A stretch of 64,000 nt of DNA from Petasospora fabianii (GCA_022641835.1 CP048715.1:2046001-2110000); one strand, 5' to 3'. Numbered from the stretch's first letter, positions 26,070-35,647 are shown. The notes: generated by a model not told the origin, from the letters alone. Numbers and translations are program-made.

Positions 26070-28193
26070 TTATTCGAATAGCATGCCCCACTTCACTGGC
26101 TTTCTCACAGCATTAGAGAACCCCTCGTGATACTTCACCCATGCCTTGGTATTCACCTTCTGCTTCTTCTCGGCACCATCAATCTCATTGATTTTCTTAT
26201 ATTGATCCTTGAGAGTTTCAATGTTGTTCACTTGTGTAGCACCATCGTCAGTCATCTCTTCGAATGCTCTCTTCTTTGCCTTGAGTGTCGCCATCTCCTT
26301 CAGCATCAAAGGGAATACAACCGCCTGTTTCATCTGTTGTTTCTTGACAGTCTGTGGATCGAATCTTGTCACTGTGGAGAAGTCTGGCTGTGTCACGTAA
26401 ATTTCATTGTAGCCATCATCCTTGGAACGGCTTAAGTAGAGTCCAAAACCGCGGACAACATCAATGGAGTTGTGGATCTTGGCTATATCTGAATCTTTAA
26501 CCTGGAATGCATTCTTACGCTCGGGGGTGATGATAGTGTTGACAAATGGCAGCACCTCAGAGGACAAATGTCTCACTGAAAGAATCGTACGGAGATTCGG
26601 CTGGAGCCTGTTGAAGATAGTGTTGACAACGTTATTGTTCATCTTTTGCTTCTCGAACCATTCCCAGTCACTTTTTATCTTGATGGACTGGCGATTACTG
26701 AGATCACTGAATAGGTTGAAGAACTGAAGGGCCACTTGGCCTTGGTAATAACTGAGGTCACCGTTATTTTCAAACTGGGTCTTACTCATGATATCTGCAA
26801 AGTATAACCAGTCACTAATGAGAGCTGGTTTCGACATGCGAATGTCTTGGTAGTGCACATCAGGGTATGCTTGGAAACAACCTTGAATGATCTTGTCCAA
26901 GGTCGTGTTCACATTGAGAATCTGGGACAGCTCTTGAAACTGTGCTGGTTTTTGAAGTTTCGCCTTTCTTTTGAAAATTTCGTTAACAACACCATACCAT
27001 GTCATCTGGAAGTCCTTTTTCCTCGAGTCTGAAGAAGTGTTGAGACCACCACCAAATTGAAGCAAATTCAGGCAGGAGCGGATATCAAAGTCCGTTAGAA
27101 GGATGATCTCTTTCAATTGAGCAGTTGTGAGTCTCAATTTCTCGGCCTGGCACACATGTTTCAATCGGTCACAGAGTGCCTTTTCAGTTGCCTGTTGAAA
27201 AGTGACGATTTCAGCTTGTGATCTGAGTTTCTCTAAAGCGGGTACATATGGGTCGTTACATATGCAAATAATCGGACGAAGAAGGAACTTTGGTCTGTTC
27301 TTTCCCTTCTGTGCAAAGAACTTAGACGACTCAGAATGCTGGAATCTCCTCACGGTGTTGGCATCGTCCTTCAAAATGTCCATCAAAACCTTGATAAAAC
27401 CAAATTCCGCACCACCATCTACCTCATCAGCAATTAAGCAGACCGGTTTGCCAGAGAATGTGGATGTGGTTAGCGAGTTTTTAATTTTATCTCTAACTCT
27501 CTGTCCGGCGCGCTCATCACTTGCATTGATCTCCATGACTTCATATCCGGCCTGCTTAGCAATAACATGGGATACTGTGGTCTTACCCAGACCTGGCGGT
27601 CCATTGATGAGCAGCACTTTCCGTTCTGGTCTTCCAAATGGATCCATGAATCTGGATTCTTCCTTACCATCAGCAGTGGTCAGCGGTTTGAAGTTCTTGT
27701 CGAACACCACACGATCCCACTTCTTGACCCATCGAAGGATCTTACGGTTTCCAGCTTCGTTTCCGACAAAATCCAAGAAGTTCTGTGGCCTCCATTTCTC
27801 TGCCCATAACGTCTCTGATTTGACGTCTTTTAGATATGAACCTGAGCTTGATGTGGAGTCCAATTGAGACTGTTCCTTCAGTTTTTGGACTTCGAGACGA
27901 CCAAGGAGCTCGTTAATGTGGAATCCATAATTCTCCTTCTGCTCTTGAATAATTTCTTTCATGGCTCTTTGAGCCTTTTGAGTAGCACGGGATCTTTTTT
28001 TGATGTTAATCTTGCGGCCATCAGCGAGGTGGACAGGCTTCTCATTGTCATTGTGGATTTCTAGTGTTGGTTTTGAGGTGAGCTTAGGAACAGCTGGTGG
28101 GCCAGATGGGGGTTCGCCTGATTTAGAAGTGGCCAATATTGTGTTTTGAAACTTCAGAGAGTCAAGACTAAAGTCCAATATGGGTTTACTCAT
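26070..28193 (-). CDS. CTF18: CTF18, large subunit of the alternative replication factor C clamp loader
   Basis: 707 residues. With Rfc2-5, Dcc1 and Ctf8 it loads or unloads PCNA and supports sister-chromatid cohesion and the S-phase checkpoint. The charged N-terminus is followed by the RFC box WAEKWRPQNFLDFVGNE (130-146), Walker A GPPGLGKT (198-205), the VMEINASDERAG motif (219-230), Walker B with sensor CLIADEVDGG (252-261), and ICICNDPYVPAL. The C-terminal end AWVKYHEGFSNAVRKPVKW is the conserved Ctf18 tail that docks Ctf8/Dcc1, which distinguishes it from Elg1, Rad24 and Rfc1. Length is close to S. cerevisiae Ctf18 (741). Two ACGCGT boxes lie 44 and 69 bp before the ATG, matching G1/S (MBF) control known for replication genes. 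Confidence 0.95.
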   Translation of the reverse strand: MSKPILDFSLDSLKFQNTILATSKSGEPPSGPPAVPKLTSKPTLEIHNDNEKPVHLADGRKINIKKRSRATQKAQRAMKEIIQEQKENYGFHINELLGRLEVQKLKEQSQLDSTSSSGSYLKDVKSETLWAEKWRPQNFLDFVGNEAGNRKILRWVKKWDRVVFDKNFKPLTTADGKEESRFMDPFGRPERKVLLINGPPGLGKTTVSHVIAKQAGYEVMEINASDERAGQRVRDKIKNSLTTSTFSGKPVCLIADEVDGGAEFGFIKVLMDILKDDANTVRRFQHSESSKFFAQKGKNRPKFLLRPIICICNDPYVPALEKLRSQAEIVTFQQATEKALCDRLKHVCQAEKLRLTTAQLKEIILLTDFDIRSCLNLLQFGGGLNTSSDSRKKDFQMTWYGVVNEIFKRKAKLQKPAQFQELSQILNVNTTLDKIIQGCFQAYPDVHYQDIRMSKPALISDWLYFADIMSKTQFENNGDLSYYQGQVALQFFNLFSDLSNRQSIKIKSDWEWFEKQKMNNNVVNTIFNRLQPNLRTILSVRHLSSEVLPFVNTIITPERKNAFQVKDSDIAKIHNSIDVVRGFGLYLSRSKDDGYNEIYVTQPDFSTVTRFDPQTVKKQQMKQAVVFPLMLKEMATLKAKKRAFEEMTDDGATQVNNIETLKDQYKKINEIDGAEKKQKVNTKAWVKYHEGFSNAVRKPVKWGMLFE

Positions 28194-28236
28194 GGCTGGG
28201 CACAGTTGTATAGATAAAAGTCAGATTAGAAGAGAG

Positions 28237-28267
28237 ACGCGTCAACACGAATTTCTTCAAAACGCGT
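28237..28267 (-). promoter_or_regulatory. Paired MCB boxes upstream of CTF18
   Basis: Two ACGCGT elements at 28237-28242 and 28262-28267, both continued as ACGCGTC and spaced 25 bp start to start, sit 44 and 69 bp before the CTF18 ATG. ACGCGT is the Mbp1/Swi6 (MBF) binding core driving G1/S transcription. A CACGTG core follows at 28292-28297. Confidence 0.7.
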
Positions 28268-28411
28268 CAGGCTGTACAATCGCGGAGTGTGCACGTGACC
28301 AGGCTGATATTGTTTCTATTTTGACACAACTTTCTACAGTATCTTTCTCAGTATAAAGAATCAAACGATTAATAAATAGCTTCTATCATAAAATATTATG
28401 ATGATCTGAGA

Positions 28412-29857
28412 TCAAAGACCATTGGAGGCACACGTAAAGACGTTACCATAGGCACTATCCCTGTAGTTAATGACAATGGAGTCGACAGAGGCATAAGTAC
28501 CAGGGCCCAAGATGTAGACACCAATCAAAATCAATACCCAACAAATCCAGTATTCCAGCTTCTCGGAGCCGGTCAACTTCTTATAAAACTCACCATGACT
28601 ATTGAATTGGCCTCTGTATTTGGCCTGCTTGAGTCTGAAGTACGCGACTCCCCAGAAGACAAATCCAAACCAACAGTCGAATAGAGAAGACATTAAGGAC
28701 AACAGGTCTGAAAAGAATGGAATGACCTGGGCAATGATGAATGCAAGAACCCAAGTGAGAATGTTAAGACCGGTCCAAGAAGCCCATCCGGCAATTGTGT
28801 GAGATGTACGGTGCTTGGACTTCTGGTCAAAGATGATCGAGAAAAGGAACTGACATGTAACGTTAGAGTAGAGAGAACCAAGGAAGATCAGAGTTGGGAT
28901 GGCGAATGAGAACGAAGCCAATTTAAACTTACGCTCAAGGGAGCCAAATGCTGGTGCGGTGATGTAGTCGTTTCCAACGTAAACGTACACGATGGATCCA
29001 GCAAGAGCAAAGACAGTAATCTCACAGATAGTGACAAGGTACAGTGCCTTCTTGAATTCCTTTGGATTCTTCATTTCCGCAATGAAAGATGGGTAACAGA
29101 TCTGACCAACGAATGTGTAGACAATGTTCAGCATGGCACTCATTCCCTGGACATAGGTAGTACCCTCCTGTGGCCAGAGGTGCCAGACAACTGGGGTTCC
29201 TTCCTCGAAACCGAATGGATGGGACTGAACACCAGCAAAGATCATGGCGAGAAGAACGGCAATGAACATGGTAGCAGCAGAGAAGAGGCCAACAATAGAC
29301 ATCTCAGAGAATGTTCTTGGAAGTGACACAAGGAAACAGAGAACAGCAGTAACAACTGAGAAAGCGATGGTACATGCACCATGGTTTGAGACTGTATTAA
29401 GGTACTTTGCACCAACGAGAACATGCAAAGCTTGAATCATGGTGTTATTAAGCAAGAAACAAGCGGCAGTAGCATACCAGGCCCATTTGGCACCCCAAAA
29501 GAGATGCTGTCCTATATCACAAATGTTCATCATGGTTGGATATCTGGCACAATAATCACCGATGATCTTACCCGTGTACAACGTTGTAAGGGCAACAAAG
29601 ACCGTGATGATAAGACCGGGAACAAGACCAAGTACGGAATATGACCAAGGAAAGGACATGATAGCTAGGCAGATGTACTCGGAGAAGAGAAGCATGGCAG
29701 TACGTTGCCAAGAACATGAACGGTACTTAATATCGTTACCAGCCTCTTCGGCAATCTCTTTTTGAAGGATAGCCTCTGCGGAGGAGGCATCTTCGTAGGA
29801 ATCAACATCCACCTGCTCGGCACGGAGCTTCTCCTCGTCGTAGATTGGGTCAGTCAT
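28412..29857 (-). CDS. AAAP-family amino-acid permease, Neurospora MTR-like
   Basis: 481 residues, with about 11 transmembrane segments between residues 50 and 465. Matches the fungal branch of the amino acid/auxin permease family typified by the Neurospora N-system neutral and aromatic amino-acid transporter MTR. Marks include SWQRTAMLLFSEYICLAIMSFPWSYSVLGLVPG in the first hairpin (split across TM1-2), CARYPTMMNICDIG, NIVYTFVGQICYPSFIAEMKNPKEFKKAL and the closing region with GPGTYASV. The N-terminal about 45 residues are acidic and cytosolic, with lysines that could be ubiquitin sites. S. cerevisiae has only the more distant Avt vacuolar carriers, so a plasma-membrane neutral amino-acid carrier is likely but not proven. 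A 1.2-kb upstream region with a dense TGTGGC cluster separates it from the divergent MRD1 gene. Confidence 0.88.
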   Translation of the reverse strand: MTDPIYDEEKLRAEQVDVDSYEDASSAEAILQKEIAEEAGNDIKYRSCSWQRTAMLLFSEYICLAIMSFPWSYSVLGLVPGLIITVFVALTTLYTGKIIGDYCARYPTMMNICDIGQHLFWGAKWAWYATAACFLLNNTMIQALHVLVGAKYLNTVSNHGACTIAFSVVTAVLCFLVSLPRTFSEMSIVGLFSAATMFIAVLLAMIFAGVQSHPFGFEEGTPVVWHLWPQEGTTYVQGMSAMLNIVYTFVGQICYPSFIAEMKNPKEFKKALYLVTICEITVFALAGSIVYVYVGNDYITAPAFGSLERKFKLASFSFAIPTLIFLGSLYSNVTCQFLFSIIFDQKSKHRTSHTIAGWASWTGLNILTWVLAFIIAQVIPFFSDLLSLMSSLFDCWFGFVFWGVAYFRLKQAKYRGQFNSHGEFYKKLTGSEKLEYWICWVLILIGVYILGPGTYASVDSIVINYRDSAYGNVFTCASNGL

Positions 29858-30260
29858 TGTTGGTAGAGGTTCATTTCGAGAGTCATGCCTTAAAAGTTAA
29901 AACCATGGGCGGCGACATCTCTTTTAAAACAAAGGTGAAGTGAAAAAAAGCCCCAGCATACGCCACAACGCTGCTGGTGTGGGGCACATACAGGGGACAA
30001 GCCGGACAAACCGAAACGTGCGTACTGCTTACAGCTAGCAGGTAAAGATACTATTCTGGGATAAAGAAGCCCCCTTGATGTTATCTCTTGATTATCTAGA
30101 GGTGGGTAGAGCAGTTATATGGGGCTGATGGTCTATTGTGTTTTTGGCCCAGATTGGGACAATAGGTTGATCTTATATCTTATCAGCCACGAAGAGACGC
30201 AACAAGGGTTGGACAAAGACAGCAATACGATCTGCCCCTCGCGTCAAGAAAAATGTCCGA

Positions 30261-30534
30261 TGTGGCCCCTGTCCGGACACATCAATAACGACGACTATTG
30301 ACGTGGCTTGAAAACATCAGCCACATAAGCAGAGCAACCTGGACTAGGCAACTAAAACTGTAAGCGAAGGATTGCCCTTTGTTGGTGTATAGGTACGATA
30401 CGCCTGTTAAAGCAGAGCTACAGCTTGCTGTGTGGCGTGGATGTGGCAAAGTTTGTGGCGCTTGTGGCAACTGTGTGGCAGACAGCATGTGGCACCGAGG
30501 CAGTCCATCAATAGTCCGTGGCACAGCATGTGGC
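30261..30534. promoter_or_regulatory. Cluster of TGTGGC elements
   Basis: TGTGGC starts on the plus strand at 30261, 30431, 30442, 30454, 30463, 30474, 30488 and 30529, with CGTGGC at 30302 and 30517 and one inverted copy (GCCACA) at 30320. Five copies at 30431-30479 are spaced 9-12 bp, about one helical turn. CTGTGGC is the core bound by Met31/Met32 in Saccharomyces; that factor being responsible here is only a guess. Confidence 0.6.
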
Positions 30535-30982
30535 TTAACGGAAACAAATGCTGCACTTCCAATTGACATATTCCCGACATGGTGCGCTGACCGACCTACG
30601 CTTACTCATTCCGTTGAGCTGAACATAGTATTGAGCTAGCGTTGAGCTAGAGTTTACAGTATGGGCCACGCTTATCTTGGGTTATGTCTTGTTTCAGTAC
30701 AGATATCCCGTTGCCCAGGACTATTTTATGCTTATCCGTTTTCTGTATACATCTGATCTATCACATCACTATCAGGTCATGGCTGTTCAATTATCAGGAG
30801 CGTAATCAATCGTTACGCTGTTAAAGCTTCGTCAGCTTATCTTGAGGTTCAAGATTGATACAAAGACAATTAAGTATTAGCAATCTACATGACGTAACTC
30901 GCTTGACCGGAAGTTGCCAACAAGTCACGCGATCCGCGAGGTGGGTCCGGGGGTGTGCACCAACCATCTCCATCCCGTCTTA

Positions 30983-31004
30983 AAAAATTTAGGATAGCGA
31001 TGAG
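30983..31004 (+). promoter_or_regulatory. RRPE + PAC ribosome-biogenesis elements before MRD1
   Basis: AAAAATTT (30983-30990, RRPE core) and GCGATGAG (30997-31004, PAC core) are seven bases apart and end 51 bp before the MRD1 start. This pair marks the ribosome-biogenesis regulon in budding yeasts (Stb3 and Dot6/Tod6 binding), in keeping with MRD1 function. Confidence 0.75.
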
Positions 31005-31055
31005 GCCCATAAGTAGGGATCTCCACATTTGTATTTTAATCCACATCCAGCCGTA

Positions 31056-33644
31056 ATGTCCCGTATTATTGTCAAGAACATTCCAAAATACGTCACTGAA
31101 GATCGTCTGAAGCAGCACTTTGCCAAGAAGGGCGATGTGACGGATGTGAAGCTCCGTACGAATAACAAGGGTGAATCAAGAAGATTTGCATTCATTGGAT
31201 ACAGAAGAGACGAAGATGCTGAAGCTGCTGTGAAATTCTTTGATCAGTCTTTTATGGACACATCGAAGCTTGATGTCCAACTGGCCAAGTCATTTGCCGA
31301 TCCAACTGTGCCGAAGTCTTTCAAGCAGAAGAAGAGAGAGGCTTTCCAAAGAGTTAAAGAGAGAGAAGAAAAGGAAAGTTCCAGAGAGGAACAAGAAAGG
31401 GAAAGAAAGAGACAAAAGAGAGAAAACAAGCTTAATCATAAGTCAAGGATTGATGAAGAAATCGAGCAGAACCCTGCATTGAAAGAGTTCATCGAGGCTA
31501 CCAAGCCTTCCACACAGACAAAATCGTGGAGTAACGATATTGTTGTGAATGAAGGTGGTGCTCCTTCCAACTCCTTGTTAGATCAAGCATTGGCCCTGAA
31601 GACTGGAAGTGGTGAGAATGTCGAGGACAAATTCCATAACAGTCTCGCTGATGAGATCTTCAAGATCCAGGAAAATGAGAGTGATGATGAGTATGCAGAC
31701 TTCGGTAAGAAGGATCAAAACGATGGGGAGGAGGAGGAGCCGATGCTAACACTTGGTGAAATCGAGAAGGCCGATGAGGAGCCTAAGTCTGATGATGGTC
31801 AGGAGAACTCTTCGAATATAAATGATGAAGGTATCTCCGATCTCGAATGGCTCAAGAAGAGAAGAATCAGAATCAAGGATAATGAAGATCCAGGTGCCAC
31901 CACGGAGGCCACCGCCACGACCACCACCACTTCTAGTGACCAGGCTCCAGAAGATGCCACGAAGACCACATCCACCAAGCCATCCTCTCCCCCACCACAA
32001 CCAGATGCGGAGGAAGTAGCTATTGACAAGATCCGTACCACGGGCCGTCTCTTCCTCAGAAACATTCTTTACACTGCTACTGAAGACGACTTCCGTGCAC
32101 TCTTTGCCAAATTCGGTCAACTTGAAGAAGTTCACGTGGCTGTTGACACAAGAACAGGAGCCTCTAAGGGCTTCTGCTACATTAAATTCGCTAATCCAGA
32201 TGAAGCTGTTGATGCTTACATTGAACTCGATAAGCAGATCTTCCAAGGTCGTCTATTGCACATCCTGCCCGCTGAGGCTAAGAAGGACCACAAGCTTGAT
32301 GAGTTTGATCTGAAGAACTTACCATTGAAGAAGCAGAGAGAGTTAAAGAAGAAGTATGATGCTTCCAAGCAGCAGTTCAGTTGGAACTCGTTATACCTGA
32401 GCACAGATGCTGTGATGGATACCATTGCTGCTGATCTTGGCGTTAGTAAAAGTCAATTGATTGACCCAGAGAACTCAAGCTCAGCGGTTAAACAGGCTCT
32501 TGCTGAAGCTCATGTCATCGGTGATGTGAGAAAGTTTTTCGAGAGTAAAGGCATTGATCTTACGAAGTTCAAGGAGAAGGAACGTGACGATAGTGTGATC
32601 TTGGTGAAAAATATCCCATATGGTACCACTGAGACAGAACTGTTGGAGTTGTTTACACCATTTGGTGAATTGAAGAGGTTTATTATGCCAGCTTCCGGTA
32701 CTATTGCTATTGTTCAATTCAGAGATATACCTACGGGCAGAAGTGCATTTACTAAGTTGGCCTACAAGAGATTTAAGAAGAGTATCTTGTACTTGGAGAA
32801 AGGACCAAAAGATTTGTTCACAAGAGATCCAACAGCTGATGAGACTACTGCCACTGACGCCAAATCTACTGAAGCTGCACAGGCCAATATTGTTGAGATT
32901 GCTGATAATGAGAAAGATGTCGTGATGGAGGATGCTGAGGTATTTGAGGGTGCCACCGTCTCCATCTTTGTCAAGAACTTGAACTTCTCCACCACTGCCA
33001 AGTCACTCACTGAGGTGTTCAACAAGACTGATGGGTTTGTCGTTGCCACCATCAAGACCAAGGTTGATCCAAGAGACTCCACCAAGAAACAGAGTATGGG
33101 TTATGGCTTTGCCGAATTTAGAACCAAGGACCAAGCCACGACTGCTATCAAAGTGCTTGATGGAACAGTCCTGGATGGACACAAACTCTCATTGAAGCTC
33201 TCTCACCGTCAGAACACCGTGGGTCCAACATCATCTGCCAAATCTAAGAAGGCCATCTCTGCAAAGATCATTGTTAAGAACTTGCCATTCGAAGCCACCA
33301 GAAAGGATGTGTTCGAATTGTTCAATTCGTTTGGTCAGCTCAAATCTGTCAGAGTGCCTAAGAAGTTTGACAAGTCTGCCAGAGGTTTCGCCTTCGTCGA
33401 GTTCATGTTGCCAAAGGAGGCCGAGTCCGCTATGGATCAATTACAAGGTGTGCATTTACTCGGTAGACGACTTGTGATGCAATACGCTGAACAGGCATCG
33501 GGTGACGTTGAGGAGGAGATTGAAAAAATGACAAAGAAGGTGAAGAAGCAGGTTGCTACACAGCAATTGGATGCTGTCAGACTCGCTGGTCAAGGTAAGA
33601 GAAAGCTTCAGGAGTTAGATGATGATGCTGGTGATGAGAAGTGA
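31056..33644 (+). CDS. MRD1: MRD1, multi-RRM protein of 18S rRNA processing
   Basis: 862 residues from the ATG at 31056 (MSRIIVKNIP); a TTG nine codons earlier is not a start. Essential nucleolar factor that joins the 90S pre-ribosome and helps fold pre-18S rRNA with U3 snoRNA. Five RNA-recognition motifs are visible from their RNP2/RNP1 pairs: IIVKNIP...RRFAFIGY (about 3-75), LFLRNILY...KGFCYIKF (about 325-400), VILVKNIPY (about 517-590), IFVKNLNF...MGYGFAEF (about 640-725) and IIVKNLPF...ARGFAFVEF (about 747-820). Charged linkers include a KRE-rich helix (about 100-145) and an acidic stretch (about 205-260). Length and RRM order match S. cerevisiae Mrd1 (887). RRPE and PAC motifs sit directly upstream. 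Confidence 0.96.
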   Translation: MSRIIVKNIPKYVTEDRLKQHFAKKGDVTDVKLRTNNKGESRRFAFIGYRRDEDAEAAVKFFDQSFMDTSKLDVQLAKSFADPTVPKSFKQKKREAFQRVKEREEKESSREEQERERKRQKRENKLNHKSRIDEEIEQNPALKEFIEATKPSTQTKSWSNDIVVNEGGAPSNSLLDQALALKTGSGENVEDKFHNSLADEIFKIQENESDDEYADFGKKDQNDGEEEEPMLTLGEIEKADEEPKSDDGQENSSNINDEGISDLEWLKKRRIRIKDNEDPGATTEATATTTTTSSDQAPEDATKTTSTKPSSPPPQPDAEEVAIDKIRTTGRLFLRNILYTATEDDFRALFAKFGQLEEVHVAVDTRTGASKGFCYIKFANPDEAVDAYIELDKQIFQGRLLHILPAEAKKDHKLDEFDLKNLPLKKQRELKKKYDASKQQFSWNSLYLSTDAVMDTIAADLGVSKSQLIDPENSSSAVKQALAEAHVIGDVRKFFESKGIDLTKFKEKERDDSVILVKNIPYGTTETELLELFTPFGELKRFIMPASGTIAIVQFRDIPTGRSAFTKLAYKRFKKSILYLEKGPKDLFTRDPTADETTATDAKSTEAAQANIVEIADNEKDVVMEDAEVFEGATVSIFVKNLNFSTTAKSLTEVFNKTDGFVVATIKTKVDPRDSTKKQSMGYGFAEFRTKDQATTAIKVLDGTVLDGHKLSLKLSHRQNTVGPTSSAKSKKAISAKIIVKNLPFEATRKDVFELFNSFGQLKSVRVPKKFDKSARGFAFVEFMLPKEAESAMDQLQGVHLLGRRLVMQYAEQASGDVEEEIEKMTKKVKKQVATQQLDAVRLAGQGKRKLQELDDDAGDEK

Positions 33645-34117
33645 GATGTGTGTTTAGACATGATCTTAGTTATGGCCCTGTATGAATCGATTGCATTTGG
33701 AGATGTGAGTGTATTTTGTTTAACGTAGCTGCAAGTTGAGATCATGAAGGTGGGGCAAGCATATCATCAAGCGCGCAGAGATAGAGATGTTAGAGAAATG
33801 GCTCCCTGAGCTGACCCATAAAACAGCTGAAACAAGGGTGCTGAAATTGTTGGGGAATAAAAGTTAAGCAAGCATATGCATCCAGGTGTTATAATTGAGT
33901 TCGAGGCAACAGATGATGACGACGATGACGGAAATGGGCGGCCCCATCGCGGTGACAGCTATTCGCGCTGGTGATGAGGAGGAGCAACCCATAAGGTACA
34001 AGATGGGAGGCACGATAAGCTACAGACTGGTTAATGATATTGTTCAGTGTACAATGTTATCTCATATTGGAGTTAATGACTTTTTTGAATACATAATGCA
34101 TGAGGGAATGAATTTAA
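33645..34117. other. Convergent intergenic region
   Basis: About 470 bases between the MRD1 stop and the stop of the unknown minus-strand gene. AT-rich near 34070-34120. A 77-codon frame here starts with TTG and resembles nothing. No RNA gene recognised. Confidence 0.5.
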
Positions 34118-34924
34118 TTACTGATTGAGGGTACTCTTTACACTCAATGGAACAATCACAGTACTGTTTTTTCTTGTACATATCGGACTCGTAACTTGCG
34201 ACTCTTCTTCTTCATCATCCACCAAATCTGCAAAGGATGTGAAGTCGAGTGTTTTATAATCTGAATGACTAGTGTCGGTCATGATGCCACCTGTCATGGC
34301 AGCGACGGCTCTTCTGACAGCCCGTTCTTTCTTCGCATTCTCATCGAGTTTCTCCATCTCTGCGTCTTCTACAGACTCTGCACCTGATGAATTGTTATCT
34401 TGATCTGGCACGTCTTGAAAGCTGCCCTGCTCGTACTTGCTCTCCACAAGACACACTGGACTCAACTGACCCAGGCTCTCTGTGCGTCTTCTGAACAGGG
34501 GATGGCCGTGATGGCCACATATTACTTCAACACAGGAAGCACCATCTTCGAGGACACATGTTGCGTCGATCACGCTGGGGACGTACTCCTCCTGAGGGAG
34601 ATGGGCCGGGATTGAGGAGACAGAGGAGAACGATTGTGACCGCGACTGTGCAGCGTTGCTGTGTTGCACTTGTCTTTCGAAGATCATGCTATCGAGTGGA
34701 GAGTGTGGTGTTGTACCCGAGCAATCGTCGATGAGGGGCTCCTCAACTTCCAGTGTTTGAGTTTGATCTTGGGCTTGTGGTTGAGCTCTTTTATGTGGTG
34801 AGGGACCTGGACGGGTTGCCGGTTGCTCTGAGTGCGACGAAGAGGCTGACGGTGAGTGCATTAGACGGAGGTGTTGAAGTCTCTCGCGTAGAGCCTGTTC
34901 ATGTTTACGGACGCGAGCATACAT
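34118..34924 (-). CDS. Hypothetical Ser/Gln-rich protein
   Basis: 268 residues from the ATG complementary to 34922-34924; the frame extends 21 codons upstream only through a GTG. No family recognised. The N-terminus (residues 1-25, MYARVRKHEQALRERLQHLR) is a basic amphipathic helix. Residues 25-65 are Ser/Pro/Gln-rich. The centre has acidic patches and a small Cys/His-bearing segment (CVLEDGASCVEVICGHHGHPLFRRR, split around residue 130). The C-terminal third is acidic and ends in a basic-to-hydrophobic tail (CTRKNSTVIVPLSVK). It looks like a regulatory, largely disordered protein. A TATAAG on its strand (complement of 35022-35027) about 100 bp upstream supports a real gene. Codon choice is less biased than in neighbouring housekeeping genes. 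Confidence 0.55.
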   Translation of the reverse strand: MYARVRKHEQALRERLQHLRLMHSPSASSSHSEQPATRPGPSPHKRAQPQAQDQTQTLEVEEPLIDDCSGTTPHSPLDSMIFERQVQHSNAAQSRSQSFSSVSSIPAHLPQEEYVPSVIDATCVLEDGASCVEVICGHHGHPLFRRRTESLGQLSPVCLVESKYEQGSFQDVPDQDNNSSGAESVEDAEMEKLDENAKKERAVRRAVAAMTGGIMTDTSHSDYKTLDFTSFADLVDDEEEESQVTSPICTRKNSTVIVPLSVKSTLNQ

Positions 34925-35370
34925 CTGAGTGTACTTGTGCTGTTTTATTGTGTTGTTGCTGCACAACTTGTATACTGAGCTCAACACAAAGTGTAATCAC
35001 CAGACAGCACGGGTCCGGGCTCTTATATCCTGCCCCCTCCCAGCCCACACAGGCTTCGGCCCCTGCGAGTGAAGTTCCGGAGCCTGCGTCTAGCAGTCGG
35101 CGTGACGGGGGTGTGACCGTCGGAGGGAGGCGCGGGAGGCGCGGGGGGTCCTAGAGCTAGTCTCTATCACAAATCTGAGATTGAAAGGGACCCTTGAGCG
35201 CCCATGTGGCAGTCAATCCCCTAAGTCACAAAAAGTCTACAGATATTGCTGTATAGTTCCTCTCTTAAAATCAGCCCACTTGGGGTAAAACGTTCATCTT
35301 ATACCAAGAACCCAACCACTGGAAGCCTCTACCGGCTGAAACCTTCTAGAAGGCTGCGGCACCACATCAG

Positions 35371-35375
<5 letters not shown>

Positions 35376-35402
<27 letters not shown>

Positions 35403-35427
35403 CAAAAAAAAAAAAAAAAAAGAAAAA
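35376..35427. repeat. Long interrupted poly-A tract
   Basis: 27 A, one C, 18 A, one G, five A on the plus strand. Poly(dA:dT) tracts exclude nucleosomes in yeast promoters. It lies about 450 bp upstream of the unknown minus-strand gene. The exact length may be unreliable from sequencing. Confidence 0.9.
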
Positions 35428-35647
35428 GCAGGCCACTCTGATCTGATCGTATCAGTGGTTGTCTCACCACCACATTCACCTCACGCTACTCAACTACATA
35501 GGGTTCCTGAGCTCAGATCTGAACAGTGGGGACACACAAGTTCACCTTCTATAAGTGCTACGCCTTTAGTGACATCTTTAAACATGACAAGTGGGATATA
35601 CCTTTATCCCTTTATATTAATGACAAACCTATAATGCAATTGCGTAC

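Larger units (their letters stand above)
29858..31055. other. 1.2-kb divergent intergenic region (permease / MRD1)
   Basis: Large for this compact window. It contains the TGTGGC cluster (30261-30534), a region of AGCTAG/TTGAGCT repeats near 30610-30650 (ATTGAGCTAGCGTTGAGCTAGAG-like), and the MRD1-proximal RRPE and PAC elements. The short frames here lack ATG starts or any family resemblance. Confidence 0.6.

Noticed and set aside
27202-27867. 221-codon plus-strand frame
   Set aside because: Antisense to the AAA+ core of CTF18. No ATG-proximal features of its own.
33895-34128. 77-codon plus-strand frame
   Set aside because: Starts with TTG, is short, overlaps the end of the unknown minus-strand gene and shows no family features.
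35340-35430. Poly-A tract as the 3' tail of a retroposed gene or LINE
   Set aside because: No coding fragment or target-site duplication lies next to it. A promoter or simple-repeat origin is simpler.
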